NCBI RefSeq assembly: GCF_020037475.1
Contig: NZ_JAIQDB010000001.1
Span: forward strand, 806,001 to 870,000
DNA from: Sutcliffiella deserti
GTDB taxonomy: Bacteria; Bacillota; Bacilli; Bacillales; Bacillaceae_I
Direction: 5' to 3'
Length of the DNA stretch: 64,000 nucleotides
Part shown: positions 25,622 to 36,767 of the stretch, piece by piece
How the letters are laid out: each line of letters opens with the position of its first letter
Numbering within the stretch: position 1 is the first letter of the stretch
The notes under the pieces: generated by a model
The model's database searches: none
Seen by the model: only the letters and a program-made list of their open reading frames with translations
What the model was told of the DNA's origin: nothing
Position numbers and translations under genes: made by a program

Positions 25622-26656
25622 TTTAACTACAACAGCTTCAAATTCCTTACAAGTATGACGCTTCACCATGCTATGCGGAATTATAATTCTTTTCGTAGGT
25701 TCTGTTGGATCTTTTATCATCTGAGTTAACGTTTTAGCAGCTTGAAAACCTAATTGAAAGATATTAATGTCCACTGACGTGAGCGGTGGACGAGCAACCT
25801 CTGCAAGTAGAACATTATTAAAGCTTACGATAGACATTTGATCTGGTACAACGATACCTATATCATGCAAGGTATTTAAAATACCTAAGGCCATTAAATC
25901 ATCTGCTACCACCAGGGCTGTTGGAGGTTCGCTCAATGACAAGAGCTCTGATACAGCTTCCTGGCCACCTTCTTTTAAAAATTCTTCGTGAATAATATAT
26001 TCATCTTTATATGGAACTCCCGCTGTACGGAGGGCGTTTTCATAGCCCAGAAGACGGTCAATCGTAACAACCAATTGGATACTTCCGCCGACAAATGCCA
26101 CTCTTTTATGACCCAATCCAAGTAAATGCTCTGTAGCTTCTTTTGCTGCACGATAGTTATCATTATCTACATGCGTAATCTCTTCCACATTTTCGTAAGG
26201 TTTTCCAATAACAACAAATGGAAAACTTTCTTTTTGGAGATATTTAATTATTTTATCATCTACCGCGGAATACAAAAGAATAATTCCATCTACTCTGCGG
26301 CCTTGTACCATTTGCATAACACCTTCTAAGATCTCTCGTTCCGTTTCCCCTGTGGACATTTGAAGTGCATACTGCTTTTCATGGGCAGCTGTACTAATTC
26401 CCCTTAACACTTCAGGAAAGAACGGATTTTGAAATGTTTTATCTGCTGAAGCCGGCATTACCAGTCCAATTACCTGGGTAGACTGATTGGCTAAACTTCG
26501 AGCGATAAAGTTCGGATGATATCCTAGCTCTTCCATTGCTTCTCTTACACGTTTTTTTGTTCTCTCACTGATGCGTGAACTATTCGCGATAACGCGAGAA
26601 ACTGTGGAAGGTGCAACATTCGCTATTTTAGCAACATCCTTAATTGTAACTGCCAT
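25616..26656 (-). CDS. malR: LacI/GalR-family regulator of maltodextrin genes (MalR-like)
   Basis: A 346-aa repressor. The N-terminal helix-turn-helix starts VTIKDVAKIANVAPSTVSRVI with the hinge helix ARSLANQSTQ; the rest is a periplasmic-binding-protein effector domain (IGLVMPASADKTFQNPFF, then VDNDNYRAAKEA). ATG 26656 gives the canonical MAVTIKDVA start with AAAGGTG upstream; a 7-codon extension is less likely. It ends the amylase-permease-binding protein gene cluster, so its effector is probably maltose or maltodextrin. Palindromes of LacI type lie before this gene, before malE and before the neopullulanase. The specific symbol is inferred from context. Confidence 0.82.
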   Translation of the reverse strand: MAVTIKDVAKIANVAPSTVSRVIANSSRISERTKKRVREAMEELGYHPNFIARSLANQSTQVIGLVMPASADKTFQNPFFPEVLRGISTAAHEKQYALQMSTGETEREILEGVMQMVQGRRVDGIILLYSAVDDKIIKYLQKESFPFVVIGKPYENVEEITHVDNDNYRAAKEATEHLLGLGHKRVAFVGGSIQLVVTIDRLLGYENALRTAGVPYKDEYIIHEEFLKEGGQEAVSELLSLSEPPTALVVADDLMALGILNTLHDIGIVVPDQMSIVSFNNVLLAEVARPPLTSVDINIFQLGFQAAKTLTQMIKDPTEPTKRIIIPHSMVKRHTCKEFEAVVVKS

Positions 26657-26685
26657 GCACCTTTCCCCCTCCCCCAATAAATTAC

Positions 26686-26703
26686 ATTGTAAACGGATAC
26701 AAT
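26686..26703 (-). promoter_or_regulatory. LacI-type operator upstream of the regulator gene
   Basis: ATTGTAAACGGATACAAT is an imperfect palindrome with a central CG, the LacI/CcpA operator pattern. It lies 30 bases before the start codon, suggesting autoregulation or catabolite control of malR. Confidence 0.55.
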
Positions 26704-26738
26704 AAATTTGAGGAAATCCCCATTATAGAAGATTCCGT

Positions 26739-28289
26739 CTACCTTTTATTTTTTCTTTTTATTTTTTTGTTTCTTAAGACAACTGCTACAACGAACGCTA
26801 CAAATCCACCATAAATCAACGCCATTGCACCCACAAAGGGAACATTAATACCTGAGTCTTCACTTACGGTATAGATTTCTGCCATTTCACGATCGAGTGC
26901 AACCTTATAGGTTCCATCAGTGTTTCTTACAAGTTCATCACTTAGTGTTCCACGTAATTCAAGATCTTCCCCAATCAGTTCTACATCTATTGGAGCAACC
27001 TGCGTTCCGCTTGTATTATTAATAGCAATAATAGTCGTTTCTTCTTCATACTCACGCTTAATGACTGCCATTCCTTTATTCTCATAAATCATTTCATAAG
27101 ATCCATGAGTTAAACTAGGCATGCTTTTTCTTAGTTCCCCAAGTTTTGTTATATAATCAATTATCTCTGTATCTGCACGGAAATTCATATCTCTTCTATT
27201 ATCCGGATCTGCTCCGCCATCTAAAGCAATCTCTGTTCCATAATATACAATTGGAATTCCAGGTGCTGTATACAAATAAGTTAATGCCAATTTCATTCTT
27301 GTTGGAGGGTGCTGCTTTTTCTCCAGAACCACTCTCGTAAAACGTTCTACATCATGGTTGTCCAGGAATGTCCCTAACACATAAGGATTGTCATAGAAAT
27401 TCTGGTTATGTGCCCATACCGTGTCTAAACGGCCCAATGATTGATCCGGTGCGGAAAATACACGCGTCAATTCATTGTATGTTGGAAAATCAACCAGCGA
27501 ATCTATACCAGTATCCTGATATTGAGCAACATACTCTGGATTATCGTCCCATACTTCACCAATCAGAAAGAAATCTTCTTTAACAGATTTCACTTCCTCC
27601 GTAAATTCCGTCCAGAATTCTTTAGGAACATGCTTAACGGTATCTAGTCGGTATCCATCAATATTCGTTTCTTCTATCCACCATTTTGCCATATCGAGAA
27701 GATAGGTGCGTACCTCAGGATTCTCATGATTTAAGTCAGGTAAGCCATATATCCAGCCGTTTTCTACCTGTTCTTGGTTATTCCAATCCCTGATTCCCTC
27801 GTTAGGATGAAACCAATCAGATTTCTCATTTTCCTCCAACCAGGCATGTTGATATCCGGTATGATTTACAACCAGATCCACAATAACTTTCATGTCTCGT
27901 TTATGGGCTTCCTCGACCAGCTCTTTGAACTCTTCTATGGTTCCAAAGTGCTCTTCTACATCATAGAAGTCTTCCGTCCAATACCCGTGATATCCTTTTT
28001 CTTCATTTTTCACTATAGGTGTAAGCCATAAAGCAGTGAAACCCATCTCTTGAATATAATCTAGCTTATCAATAATTCCCCGAAAATCACCACCGTGGTA
28101 AGCTTTCGGATCATCACGATCAACTTCAAAGTCATTTGATGTGTCACCGTTACTAAAGCGGTCAATCATTATAAAATAGATCATCTCATCTTGCCATGCG
28201 TGTTCTTCTTTTTCAGCTTTTACAGGTTGTGTGAACCATGCAGAAAAAAGAAGAAACGGAACGAGAATGAGCCCCATCACTCTTTTCAT
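26739..28289 (-). CDS. Membrane-anchored, secreted alpha-amylase (GH13)
   Basis: A 516-aa glycoside hydrolase family 13 enzyme for extracellular starch or dextrin breakdown. The signal peptide MKRVMGLILVPFLLFSAWFTQPVKA is followed by the GH13 barrel: IVDLVVNHTG, the nucleophile Asp in GYRLDTVKHV, the acid Glu in FLIGEVWDD and Asp in FLDNHDVERF. Uniquely, the C-terminus has a hydrophobic helix (about residues 488-508) and a basic KKIKRKNKR tail, which would tether it to the outer face of the membrane. TTG 28292 directly before ATG 28289 has better ribosome spacing and may be used instead. It is the last enzyme gene of the malE-malC-malD cluster; its products would feed that importer. Confidence 0.88.
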   Translation of the reverse strand: MKRVMGLILVPFLLFSAWFTQPVKAEKEEHAWQDEMIYFIMIDRFSNGDTSNDFEVDRDDPKAYHGGDFRGIIDKLDYIQEMGFTALWLTPIVKNEEKGYHGYWTEDFYDVEEHFGTIEEFKELVEEAHKRDMKVIVDLVVNHTGYQHAWLEENEKSDWFHPNEGIRDWNNQEQVENGWIYGLPDLNHENPEVRTYLLDMAKWWIEETNIDGYRLDTVKHVPKEFWTEFTEEVKSVKEDFFLIGEVWDDNPEYVAQYQDTGIDSLVDFPTYNELTRVFSAPDQSLGRLDTVWAHNQNFYDNPYVLGTFLDNHDVERFTRVVLEKKQHPPTRMKLALTYLYTAPGIPIVYYGTEIALDGGADPDNRRDMNFRADTEIIDYITKLGELRKSMPSLTHGSYEMIYENKGMAVIKREYEEETTIIAINNTSGTQVAPIDVELIGEDLELRGTLSDELVRNTDGTYKVALDREMAEIYTVSEDSGINVPFVGAMALIYGGFVAFVVAVVLRNKKIKRKNKR

Positions 28290-28381
28290 CAATTCCGCTT
28301 CCCTCCTTTAAATCGTTTTTATAATACTAGCTGTTTGTTTCAAAAGAAACATTGCTTTCCCTAAACGATTATATACTATTA

Positions 28382-29224
28382 TTAACCTTTTGTACCACCC
28401 GCCGTTAAGCCGGCAATTAAATAACGTTGTAAGAATAAGAACATCAATGCTATTGGAATGGCAATAAGAATCGAACCTGCCGCAAAACGAGTAAAGTTAT
28501 TGGCAAACTGATCGCTTATAAAGTTAAACAAACCAAGAGCAAGCGTAAACTTCTCAGGACTTCTCAATATAATCCTCGGTAAAAGGAAATCCGTAAATGG
28601 TGCCATAAAGTTGAAAAGAGCTACAACAGCTAAGATTGGTTTTGCAAGCGGAAGCATGATTCTAAAGAATACGCCAAAGTGTCCAGCTCCGTCCATACGT
28701 GCTGCTTCATCTAATTCTTTAGGAATGGTATCAAAATACCCTTTAACTAACCAAGCATTAAATGGTATTTGTCCACCAATATAAACTAAAGTTAGTCCGA
28801 TTAAGCTATCATCTAACCCAATCATGTTTAATAGAATATAGATTGCAACCATCGCCATTAGTGCAGGGAACATCTGAAGAAGTAAAAATGCATACAACCC
28901 ATAAGTTCTTCCACGGAAACGATAGCGTGAGAATGCATATGCTACAAATGATGTTACGACTACAGAAAAGAATGAATTCGCAACAGCTACCATCACACTA
29001 TTTTTGTACCAAAGAAGATAATCACTTTGGGGTGAGGTAAATAACCATTTGTAATGCACAAGTGACCAGTTTTCAGGAATCATACTAGCCGAGTAAAGAC
29101 TTGTACCTGGATTAAGTGATAAACCGATAGTCCAAAGCAACGGGTAGGCAATAATGATGAACATGAACCCGATGAATAAATAAATCAAGGAAACCTCTAA
29201 TTTAGATTTTGTTTTATTGTTCAT
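28382..29224 (-). CDS. malD: Maltodextrin ABC transporter permease (MalD/MalG-like)
   Basis: A 280-aa inner-membrane permease with six predicted helices and the EAA loop (DEAARMDGAGHFGVFFRIMLPLAKP) that contacts the ATPase. MalG-type C-terminus ending LTAGGTKG. The start ATG overlaps the stop of malC by one base (TAATG), a typical coupled junction. No ATPase gene is in this cluster; such transporters often share the MsmX-type ATPase encoded elsewhere, which I infer here. Confidence 0.9.
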   Translation of the reverse strand: MNNKTKSKLEVSLIYLFIGFMFIIIAYPLLWTIGLSLNPGTSLYSASMIPENWSLVHYKWLFTSPQSDYLLWYKNSVMVAVANSFFSVVVTSFVAYAFSRYRFRGRTYGLYAFLLLQMFPALMAMVAIYILLNMIGLDDSLIGLTLVYIGGQIPFNAWLVKGYFDTIPKELDEAARMDGAGHFGVFFRIMLPLAKPILAVVALFNFMAPFTDFLLPRIILRSPEKFTLALGLFNFISDQFANNFTRFAAGSILIAIPIALMFLFLQRYLIAGLTAGGTKG

Positions 29225-30516
29225 TAAATATTACCCTCCTCTTTGAACGAACGAGTGCGACGGAACTGGAAGAAGGCAAATCCTGCAACAATTAAGCCCA
29301 AGAGAATGGAAATCGCAGCAGCCATATTATAGTTATTCGTCTCGAACGTTAATTTATAAACCCAAGAGATAAGGATGTCCGATCCACCAGCATTTTGGCC
29401 ACGAACCGCTGGACCACCTTGGTTGAATAAATAGATGATGTTAAAGTTATTAAAGTTTCCAGCATACTGCATTATCAATAAAGGTGCAGTTGCAAAAAGA
29501 ATGTGTGGCAGGGTAATGAAACGGAATTTTTGAAAACGAGTCCCACCATCTACGTCTGCTGCTTCATACCAGTCTTTTGATATGCTTTGAAGTACTCCTG
29601 TAAATAGTGCAAACACAAACGGAAACCCGAGCCATGTTTGAATCATAATAATTGCGATCTTAGTATAGAATGGATCTGTTAACCATGGTAGTGCCATGCC
29701 AATCGTTCCTAAAATATCACGGTTAATTGCTCCAAAGCGATCATTAAACATTGCAGCAAAAATTAAGATAGTTACGAAGGCTGGTACAGCCCAAGGTAAA
29801 ATTAATATCGTACGAATAAAGCGTTTATATTTAACACGGGGGTCGTTAACAATTAAAGCTAAAAATAATCCTAAAGCAATTTGGGCAGTGGTTGCCACAA
29901 CTGTCCAAACGATTGTCCAAGCAAAAACACTAAGAAAAGTTGACTTCCAAAGTGGAATCGATACCAGATTGGTAAAGTTATCAAATCCAACCCAGCTCAA
30001 TAAATTTCTTGGTGGTGAATTATAAAGATTATAATCCGTAAAAGCTAATGAAACCATGAAGAATAATGGTAATACTACGATGAAAATTAACATGATCAGT
30101 CCAGGAATAACCATAAAATACGGAAATCCTGTATCATAGAAATTCTTTAGCGCTTCTCTTACAGAAGGCTTTTTTATACCATTCTTTATATCAATAGCAT
30201 TATTTTTTGCATCAATAGCATTTAAGTAATAAAGTGCAGCAGCGAAAATGGTAATTATAATGGATATTAAACCTTGTATTAATAAGAAGATGGAATGGTC
30301 TTCTCTAGGTATTTCACCTAAAGTGAATATCCCCCAATAACCTATGTTAAGGAAGTTCCAGAATGTAATTAAAAATGCTGCTTCAATAATGATAAATGTA
30401 ATACCTTTCGCATATCTGCGGTTATATAGTTGCCCTAACCCTGCAAAAATTATGGAAAGGATCATGGCTAAGGTTGGGTTATGATTCCGCATTTTGGATG
30501 TTGCTGTCTCAGACAT
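29224..30516 (-). CDS. malC: Maltodextrin ABC transporter permease (MalC/MalF-like)
   Basis: A 430-aa permease. It has an N-terminal extra segment with helices (ILSIIFAGLGQLYNRRYAKG, about residues 18-37) resembling small TM2-type domains, then a MalF-like permease core; the EAA loop is EAADVDGGTRFQKFRFITLPH near residue 345. GAAGGAGGATC lies before ATG 30516. It partners MalD to form the pore for linear maltodextrins delivered by the lipoprotein encoded upstream. Confidence 0.9.
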   Translation of the reverse strand: MSETATSKMRNHNPTLAMILSIIFAGLGQLYNRRYAKGITFIIIEAAFLITFWNFLNIGYWGIFTLGEIPREDHSIFLLIQGLISIIITIFAAALYYLNAIDAKNNAIDIKNGIKKPSVREALKNFYDTGFPYFMVIPGLIMLIFIVVLPLFFMVSLAFTDYNLYNSPPRNLLSWVGFDNFTNLVSIPLWKSTFLSVFAWTIVWTVVATTAQIALGLFLALIVNDPRVKYKRFIRTILILPWAVPAFVTILIFAAMFNDRFGAINRDILGTIGMALPWLTDPFYTKIAIIMIQTWLGFPFVFALFTGVLQSISKDWYEAADVDGGTRFQKFRFITLPHILFATAPLLIMQYAGNFNNFNIIYLFNQGGPAVRGQNAGGSDILISWVYKLTFETNNYNMAAAISILLGLIVAGFAFFQFRRTRSFKEEGNI

Positions 30517-30544
30517 AGCAGATCCTCCTTCTTAAAGAATAATA

Positions 30545-30578
30545 GTGGATAGATAAGCTTGGAGCTTTATCTATCCAC
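30545..30578 (-). promoter_or_regulatory. Intra-operon hairpin between malE and malC
   Basis: GTGGATAGATAA (30545-30556) and TTATCTATCCAC (30567-30578) form a perfect 12-bp stem with no T-run on either strand. It could protect malE mRNA or reduce readthrough to the permease genes. Confidence 0.55.
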
Positions 30579-30597
30579 CAAATCTAGTCGTTAGTTA

Positions 30598-31893
30598 TTA
30601 TTGAGCTCCACTTGCTTGAATATTATCTTCGATCTGCTGAACAGCTTCAGATAATACTTCTCCAACATCATCACCACTTGCGATAAATTGAAGCGCACTT
30701 CCCATTGGATCCCAAACTTGTTGCATTTGAGGAATGTTTGGCATAGGCTCACCATATTGAGTTTGCTCTGCAAAGGCACCGATTAATTCATCGTTTGCAA
30801 TTTCATCACTGTCAAGTGCTTCTTGTAATGCAGGCATTTCTCCAGCAGCACTGTAGTATTTCATTGCATTATCATAGTTAGTTGTAAACTTCATTAAGTC
30901 AATTGCCCATTCTTGATTTTCAGAATAAGAGCTAAGCATCCAAGTTTTAACACCTACGAATGATTTTGGTACATCACCATTGTCAAGTGTAGGTAGAGTT
31001 GCAGTACCTAGACTGTCTCCTAATGCTTCTTTGTAAGTTGGAATATTCCAAGGACCTGTGATTACAGATGCTACTTTACCATCTGTGAATAATCCGTTCA
31101 TGATGTCACCGTTGATTTCTTTTGGAATATAACCATTAGTGAACCATGATTGTACTAATTCTCCACCTTCAACTGCTCCTTCGTTTGCAAGACCGATATC
31201 ACTAGCATCAAAACCAGTACCATCGTTATTGAAAACATATCCTCCATTACCTGCGAAGAAAGGATAGATGAAATAGAAGTTAGTTGCTTCCATTAAGAAA
31301 CCATATTTATCTTGACCTTGATCTGTTTGCTCTTCAGCAACTGTCATAAGACCTTCCATTGTAGCCACTTCTTCAGCAGATACTAGATCTTTGTTATAGA
31401 ATAAACCATAAGTTTCGATTACATGCGGTACTCCGTATGTTTCTCCTTCAAAAGTAACAGCATCGATTGAAGCTTGTCCATATAGATTTGCATCTTCTCC
31501 TAAGTCGATTGGATCAGCTAAACCTTGAAGTACGATATCACCAATACGATCATGCGGTTGGAAGAAAACATCCGGACCTTTTCCAGATGGTCCATCAAGT
31601 GCTAATACTTCGATTTGATCTAGCATAGAAATTCCAGTAGCTTCCACTTCAATTCCAGTTTCTTCTGTATAAGCTGCGAAAATTTCTTCTAAAGCTGCTT
31701 TTTGTTCTTCTTGATCATTTACCCAAACTGTAAGCTTATCAGGTTTTTCTGCACCTTCAGTTGTTGTTCCTTCACCTTCGTTGTTGTTATTAGCGTTACC
31801 AGCGCCATTATTAGTCTCACGTTGTGGACCACAAGCAGCTAATACACCTAACGTTAAAACGGCAACCATTAACATTACTATAAATTTTTTCAT
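30598..31893 (-). CDS. malE: Maltodextrin-binding lipoprotein (MalE/MdxE-like)
   Basis: A 431-aa extracellular sugar receptor. The signal peptide ends LGVLAACGPQ with the lipid-bearing Cys near residue 21, followed by an N/G/E/T-rich linker (about 25-50). The mature part has the MalE family pattern: KLTVWVNDQEEQKAALEEIF start, FFQPHDRIGDIV and a GPWNIPTYKEA segment. It is first in the operon, 81 bases before malC, with LacI/cre-type operators in the upstream gap. Maltodextrin specificity is inferred from the amylase and neopullulanase neighbours. Confidence 0.9.
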   Translation of the reverse strand: MKKFIVMLMVAVLTLGVLAACGPQRETNNGAGNANNNNEGEGTTTEGAEKPDKLTVWVNDQEEQKAALEEIFAAYTEETGIEVEATGISMLDQIEVLALDGPSGKGPDVFFQPHDRIGDIVLQGLADPIDLGEDANLYGQASIDAVTFEGETYGVPHVIETYGLFYNKDLVSAEEVATMEGLMTVAEEQTDQGQDKYGFLMEATNFYFIYPFFAGNGGYVFNNDGTGFDASDIGLANEGAVEGGELVQSWFTNGYIPKEINGDIMNGLFTDGKVASVITGPWNIPTYKEALGDSLGTATLPTLDNGDVPKSFVGVKTWMLSSYSENQEWAIDLMKFTTNYDNAMKYYSAAGEMPALQEALDSDEIANDELIGAFAEQTQYGEPMPNIPQMQQVWDPMGSALQFIASGDDVGEVLSEAVQQIEDNIQASGAQ

Positions 31894-31931
31894 TTTGACC
31901 CCTCCGTCATTAAAGTCTATCTCTTACTAAA

Positions 31932-32003
31932 ATGCACAAACGTTTGCATTATCATGTAAGCGAAATCATTTAGCGCTTACATTTAGAGTGAAAACGATTG
32001 CAC
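31932..32003 (-). promoter_or_regulatory. Three LacI/CcpA-type operators upstream of malE
   Basis: Three sites lie in the malE upstream region: ATGCACAAACGTTTGCAT (31932-31949); an inverted repeat with arms TGTAAGCG and CGCTTACA (31955-31981), whose right arm reads TGTAAGCGCTAAA, cre-like, on the - strand; and TGAAAACGATTGCA (31989-32002). All carry the central CG. MalR-type and CcpA sites look alike, so ownership is unresolved. Confidence 0.7.
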
Positions 32004-32291
32004 AACTCACACTTTTTATTATACATGTTATCGCCCAATTGACAACCTGTTTTTTGAAATTAATTATAACTTTATAGAAATCATCGCGTTCTTCCACTTA
32101 TTCTAGTAATTACTGCTTGCCAAATCTAGGTTTCTACTAATTATATATATTTTTTTATTTGTGCTTATTTTCATCGTCTTATTCCTTTCTTTATCCTTTT
32201 GCTTATTATTGACATCCTTTTCAATTTGACATACCCTTATGGTGAATAAAATGGCAATGAAACTATTTCAACCATTTTTTTCTTATAAAAA

Positions 32292-32307
32292 ATGCAAGCG
32301 ATTGCAT
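32292..32307 (+). promoter_or_regulatory. LacI/CcpA-type operator before the neopullulanase gene
   Basis: ATGCAAGCGATTGCAT is a palindrome with 6-bp arms and central GCGA. It ends 3 bases before the GGAGAGG ribosome site, so a bound repressor would block elongation or initiation rather than the -35/-10. TTGACA motifs near 32210 and 32227 lie about 80 bases upstream. Confidence 0.7.
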
Positions 32308-32311
32308 ATAG

Positions 32312-34084
<1,773 letters not shown>

Positions 34085-34130
34085 GTCGCTTCCCAGTAAA
34101 CAGCTTGGGTAATACTGTGTAACGTAGATA

Positions 34131-34174
34131 AACAATAACCGCTAAGATCTAAATAGATCTTAGCGGTTATTGTT
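34131..34174. terminator. Long perfect hairpin between convergent genes
   Basis: A 20-bp perfect stem around AATAACCGCTAAGATCT has a 4-base loop AAAT. It lies 47 bases after the neopullulanase stop and 26 bases after the AraC-type gene end. The flanking T-runs are weak, so it is symmetric rather than a classical terminator. Confidence 0.7.
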
Positions 34175-34199
34175 GTTGAATTAGTTTACATAAGCTACT

Positions 34200-35072
34200 T
34201 CATTTCCGTTGCACCAATCGTCTGTATTCTATAGGAGTTGTACCTTCTACCTTTTTAAACAATTTTGAAAAATATGTAACATCTTCAATCCCTACTTCTT
34301 GTGAGACACTTGAAATTTTGTATTCTGTTTCCACTAGCAATCTTTTGGCTTGAAGAAGGCGGTAGTGCGTTAAATATTGAATTGGGCTGATACCGATCGT
34401 CTTCTGCATGCATCGAGTAATATAATCAGGATGAAAATTCAACGCTTCTTTTAACCAGGTCATACTGATAGGCTTTCGGAAATTCTCTTGAATCATTTTC
34501 ATTGCAAGCTCGCATACCTTTTCTGTCGCACTTGGAATGGAAAAGGCTTCTTTTTGAAGTTGCAGAAAAAACTCCGAAAAGTAAATTTGTTGCTTCAAAT
34601 AGTCATCCGGGACGTGAGCCTCTCCCTCCCTTATGCTTAACATATTTTCAAGCTGTTGCTCGACAATCTCTCTCCTTTTCACTACTCCCCATTGTGGGAT
34701 GTGAAAAAGATAATGACCTGGTTCGATAAATGTAGGCTCTTTTTTATAAACAAAGGACCAATCCAATTCTTTTGCAGACACAATCTGATACTTATTTTCT
34801 GGAATAACAAAGTGCAACCAAAAGTAAACCGTGTCCTCCTCACACCCCTTATATCCTAAATGCCTTTTCCCTGGAACCAAAATGACATATTGCCCCTCTT
34901 TCACCTCAAATTTTTCTTCATCCTCTTGTATATACAGCGTCCCTCTTTTTACATATAACAAATCAAATACGGTAAACACTCTGGAAAAATGGCTTTCCCC
35001 CTTTAAAAAGGTAAATTCTCCACCAGCAATAAAAGTCGGGAAAGGTGGTACCGAAAGCGCTATCATTGACAT
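34200..35072 (-). CDS. AraC-family transcriptional regulator
   Basis: A 290-aa regulator with an N-terminal cupin-like AraC_binding domain (about 1-150; LLYVKRGTLYIQEDEEKFEVKE) and two C-terminal helix-turn-helix motifs (about 190-288), the second being ISSVSQEVGIEDVTYFSKLF followed by the family signature GTTPIEYRR. ATG 35072 follows GAGGTG. It is divergent from the MATE pump and convergent with the neopullulanase, so either sugar genes or the pump could be its target; the 128-base shared upstream region makes the pump the simpler candidate. Ligand unknown. Confidence 0.85.
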   Translation of the reverse strand: MSMIALSVPPFPTFIAGGEFTFLKGESHFSRVFTVFDLLYVKRGTLYIQEDEEKFEVKEGQYVILVPGKRHLGYKGCEEDTVYFWLHFVIPENKYQIVSAKELDWSFVYKKEPTFIEPGHYLFHIPQWGVVKRREIVEQQLENMLSIREGEAHVPDDYLKQQIYFSEFFLQLQKEAFSIPSATEKVCELAMKMIQENFRKPISMTWLKEALNFHPDYITRCMQKTIGISPIQYLTHYRLLQAKRLLVETEYKISSVSQEVGIEDVTYFSKLFKKVEGTTPIEYRRLVQRK

Positions 35073-35200
35073 TCTTTACACCTCTAGTCGTAATAATCCA
35101 AAAATCATCGTAATCATCTCTTTCTATTATAATAAATTCGGTATAAACTATAAATTGTTTTATGTCGGAATTGTAGAAACCAAGCAAGGGAGGTACCACT

Positions 35201-36565
35201 ATGAAAGAAGTAAGCACAAAAAAAATAACTCTCTTTGCCTTAACATGGCCTATTTTTATAGAAGTATTATTACACATGCTAATGGGAAATGCAGATATTC
35301 TAATGCTCAGTCAGTATTCTGATGACTCCGTAGCGGCAGTCGGTGTGGCAAATCAACTATTATTTATGCTTATTGTAATGTTCGGGTTTATTGCAACAGG
35401 TACGTCGATTCTAGTAGCTCAATACTTGGGAGCTAACAATAGAAACATAGCGGCAGAAGTAACAGTCGTCTCTCTTGCTGCAAACCTGCTATTTAGTATC
35501 ATTATCAGTATCGTCGTTTTTCTCTTTAGTTCAAAGTTACTATTATTAATGAATCTTCCCATTGAATTATTATCAGAAGCGGACTCATACTTAAAAATTG
35601 TTGGTGTATTCTCTTTCGTTCAAGCACTAGTTATTACGATGGGAGCAACCATCAGAAGCTATGGTTTTACGAGGGATGCTATGTATGTCACAATCGGCAT
35701 GAATATTCTTAACGTAATTGGAAATTATTTATTTATTTTCGGTCCGTTCGGTATACCGGTTCTCGGAGTAGATGGAGTCGCAATATCTACTGTAACAAGT
35801 CGTGCGCTTGGGTTAATCGCAATCACTGTCCTTCTATTTAGAAGAATTGATGAAACACTTCCTTTCAAGAAGTTATTTACCTTACCGGTTGAACATGTAA
35901 AAAATTTATTAAAAATCGGTATCCCTTCAGCTGGTGAGCATTTGTCTTATAACACTTCACAAATAGTTATTACCTTTTTTATCGTTATGATGGGGACAGA
36001 AGCCCTCACCACTAAAGTTTATGCACAAAGCTTAATGATGTTTATTTTCCTTTTTGCTGTCGCAATTGGTCAAGGCACACAAATTATGATTGGTCATCAA
36101 ATAGGAGCACGCCAAATAGAAGATGCCTATAAAAGGTGCATCAAAAGTTTAAAACTCGCTATTTTAATTTCTATTTTGACCGCCATCCCGTTTGCGATTT
36201 TTTCTGATACACTTTTAGGTATATTTACCACAAACCCTGACATTATCGCTCTAGGAGGTACATTAATTCTCCTGACCATCATCTTAGAGCCGGGGCGATC
36301 CTTTAATTTAGTTGTAATCAGCTCGCTGCGTGCTGCCGGGGATGTGAAATTCCCAGTATATATCGGAATATTGTCTATGTGGGGAGTCAGTGTAACGTTA
36401 TCCTATATTTTAGGCATCCATTTTGGATTAGGATTAATCGGTGTCTGGATTGCCATGATCATGGACGAATGGCTGAGAGGCCTTATTATGTTAAGGCGCT
36501 GGAGATCAAAAGTATGGGTTAATAAATCTTTCGTAAACACAAAACCAGCGAAATCTGCATCTTAG
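35201..36565 (+). CDS. MATE-family efflux transporter
   Basis: A 454-aa membrane protein with about twelve helices in two similar halves (residues 10-225 and 240-440). Segments such as MGNADILMLSQYSDDSVAAVGVANQL and GIPSAGEHLSYNTSQIV are typical of the NorM/DinF MATE family, which exports drugs or metabolites using Na+ or H+ gradients. GGGAGG lies 7 bases before ATG 35201. It is transcribed divergently from the AraC-type regulator and followed by its own terminator. Substrate unknown. Confidence 0.9.
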   Translation: MKEVSTKKITLFALTWPIFIEVLLHMLMGNADILMLSQYSDDSVAAVGVANQLLFMLIVMFGFIATGTSILVAQYLGANNRNIAAEVTVVSLAANLLFSIIISIVVFLFSSKLLLLMNLPIELLSEADSYLKIVGVFSFVQALVITMGATIRSYGFTRDAMYVTIGMNILNVIGNYLFIFGPFGIPVLGVDGVAISTVTSRALGLIAITVLLFRRIDETLPFKKLFTLPVEHVKNLLKIGIPSAGEHLSYNTSQIVITFFIVMMGTEALTTKVYAQSLMMFIFLFAVAIGQGTQIMIGHQIGARQIEDAYKRCIKSLKLAILISILTAIPFAIFSDTLLGIFTTNPDIIALGGTLILLTIILEPGRSFNLVVISSLRAAGDVKFPVYIGILSMWGVSVTLSYILGIHFGLGLIGVWIAMIMDEWLRGLIMLRRWRSKVWVNKSFVNTKPAKSAS

Positions 36566-36603
36566 GAAAAAGCTGTTTTCTCCATTGATTAGATTTACAA
36601 ATG

Positions 36604-36645
36604 AAAACCGCTCTGATAATAAAAATTCAGAGCGGTTTTTTTATG
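36604..36645 (+). terminator. Terminator of the MATE gene
   Basis: AAACCGCTCTGA pairs with TCAGAGCGGTTT around a 10-base loop, followed by TTTTT. Confidence 0.9.
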
Positions 36646-36767
36646 TATTTTTAAAAAACAAGTCTCCATATCTACAGTATTATCTTCCTTCCATCGCAAA
36701 TCAAAGAAATATGCAAATAATATATTCCCTTAATGCAACCATCACTATTATTAATTTCCCATTGTAT

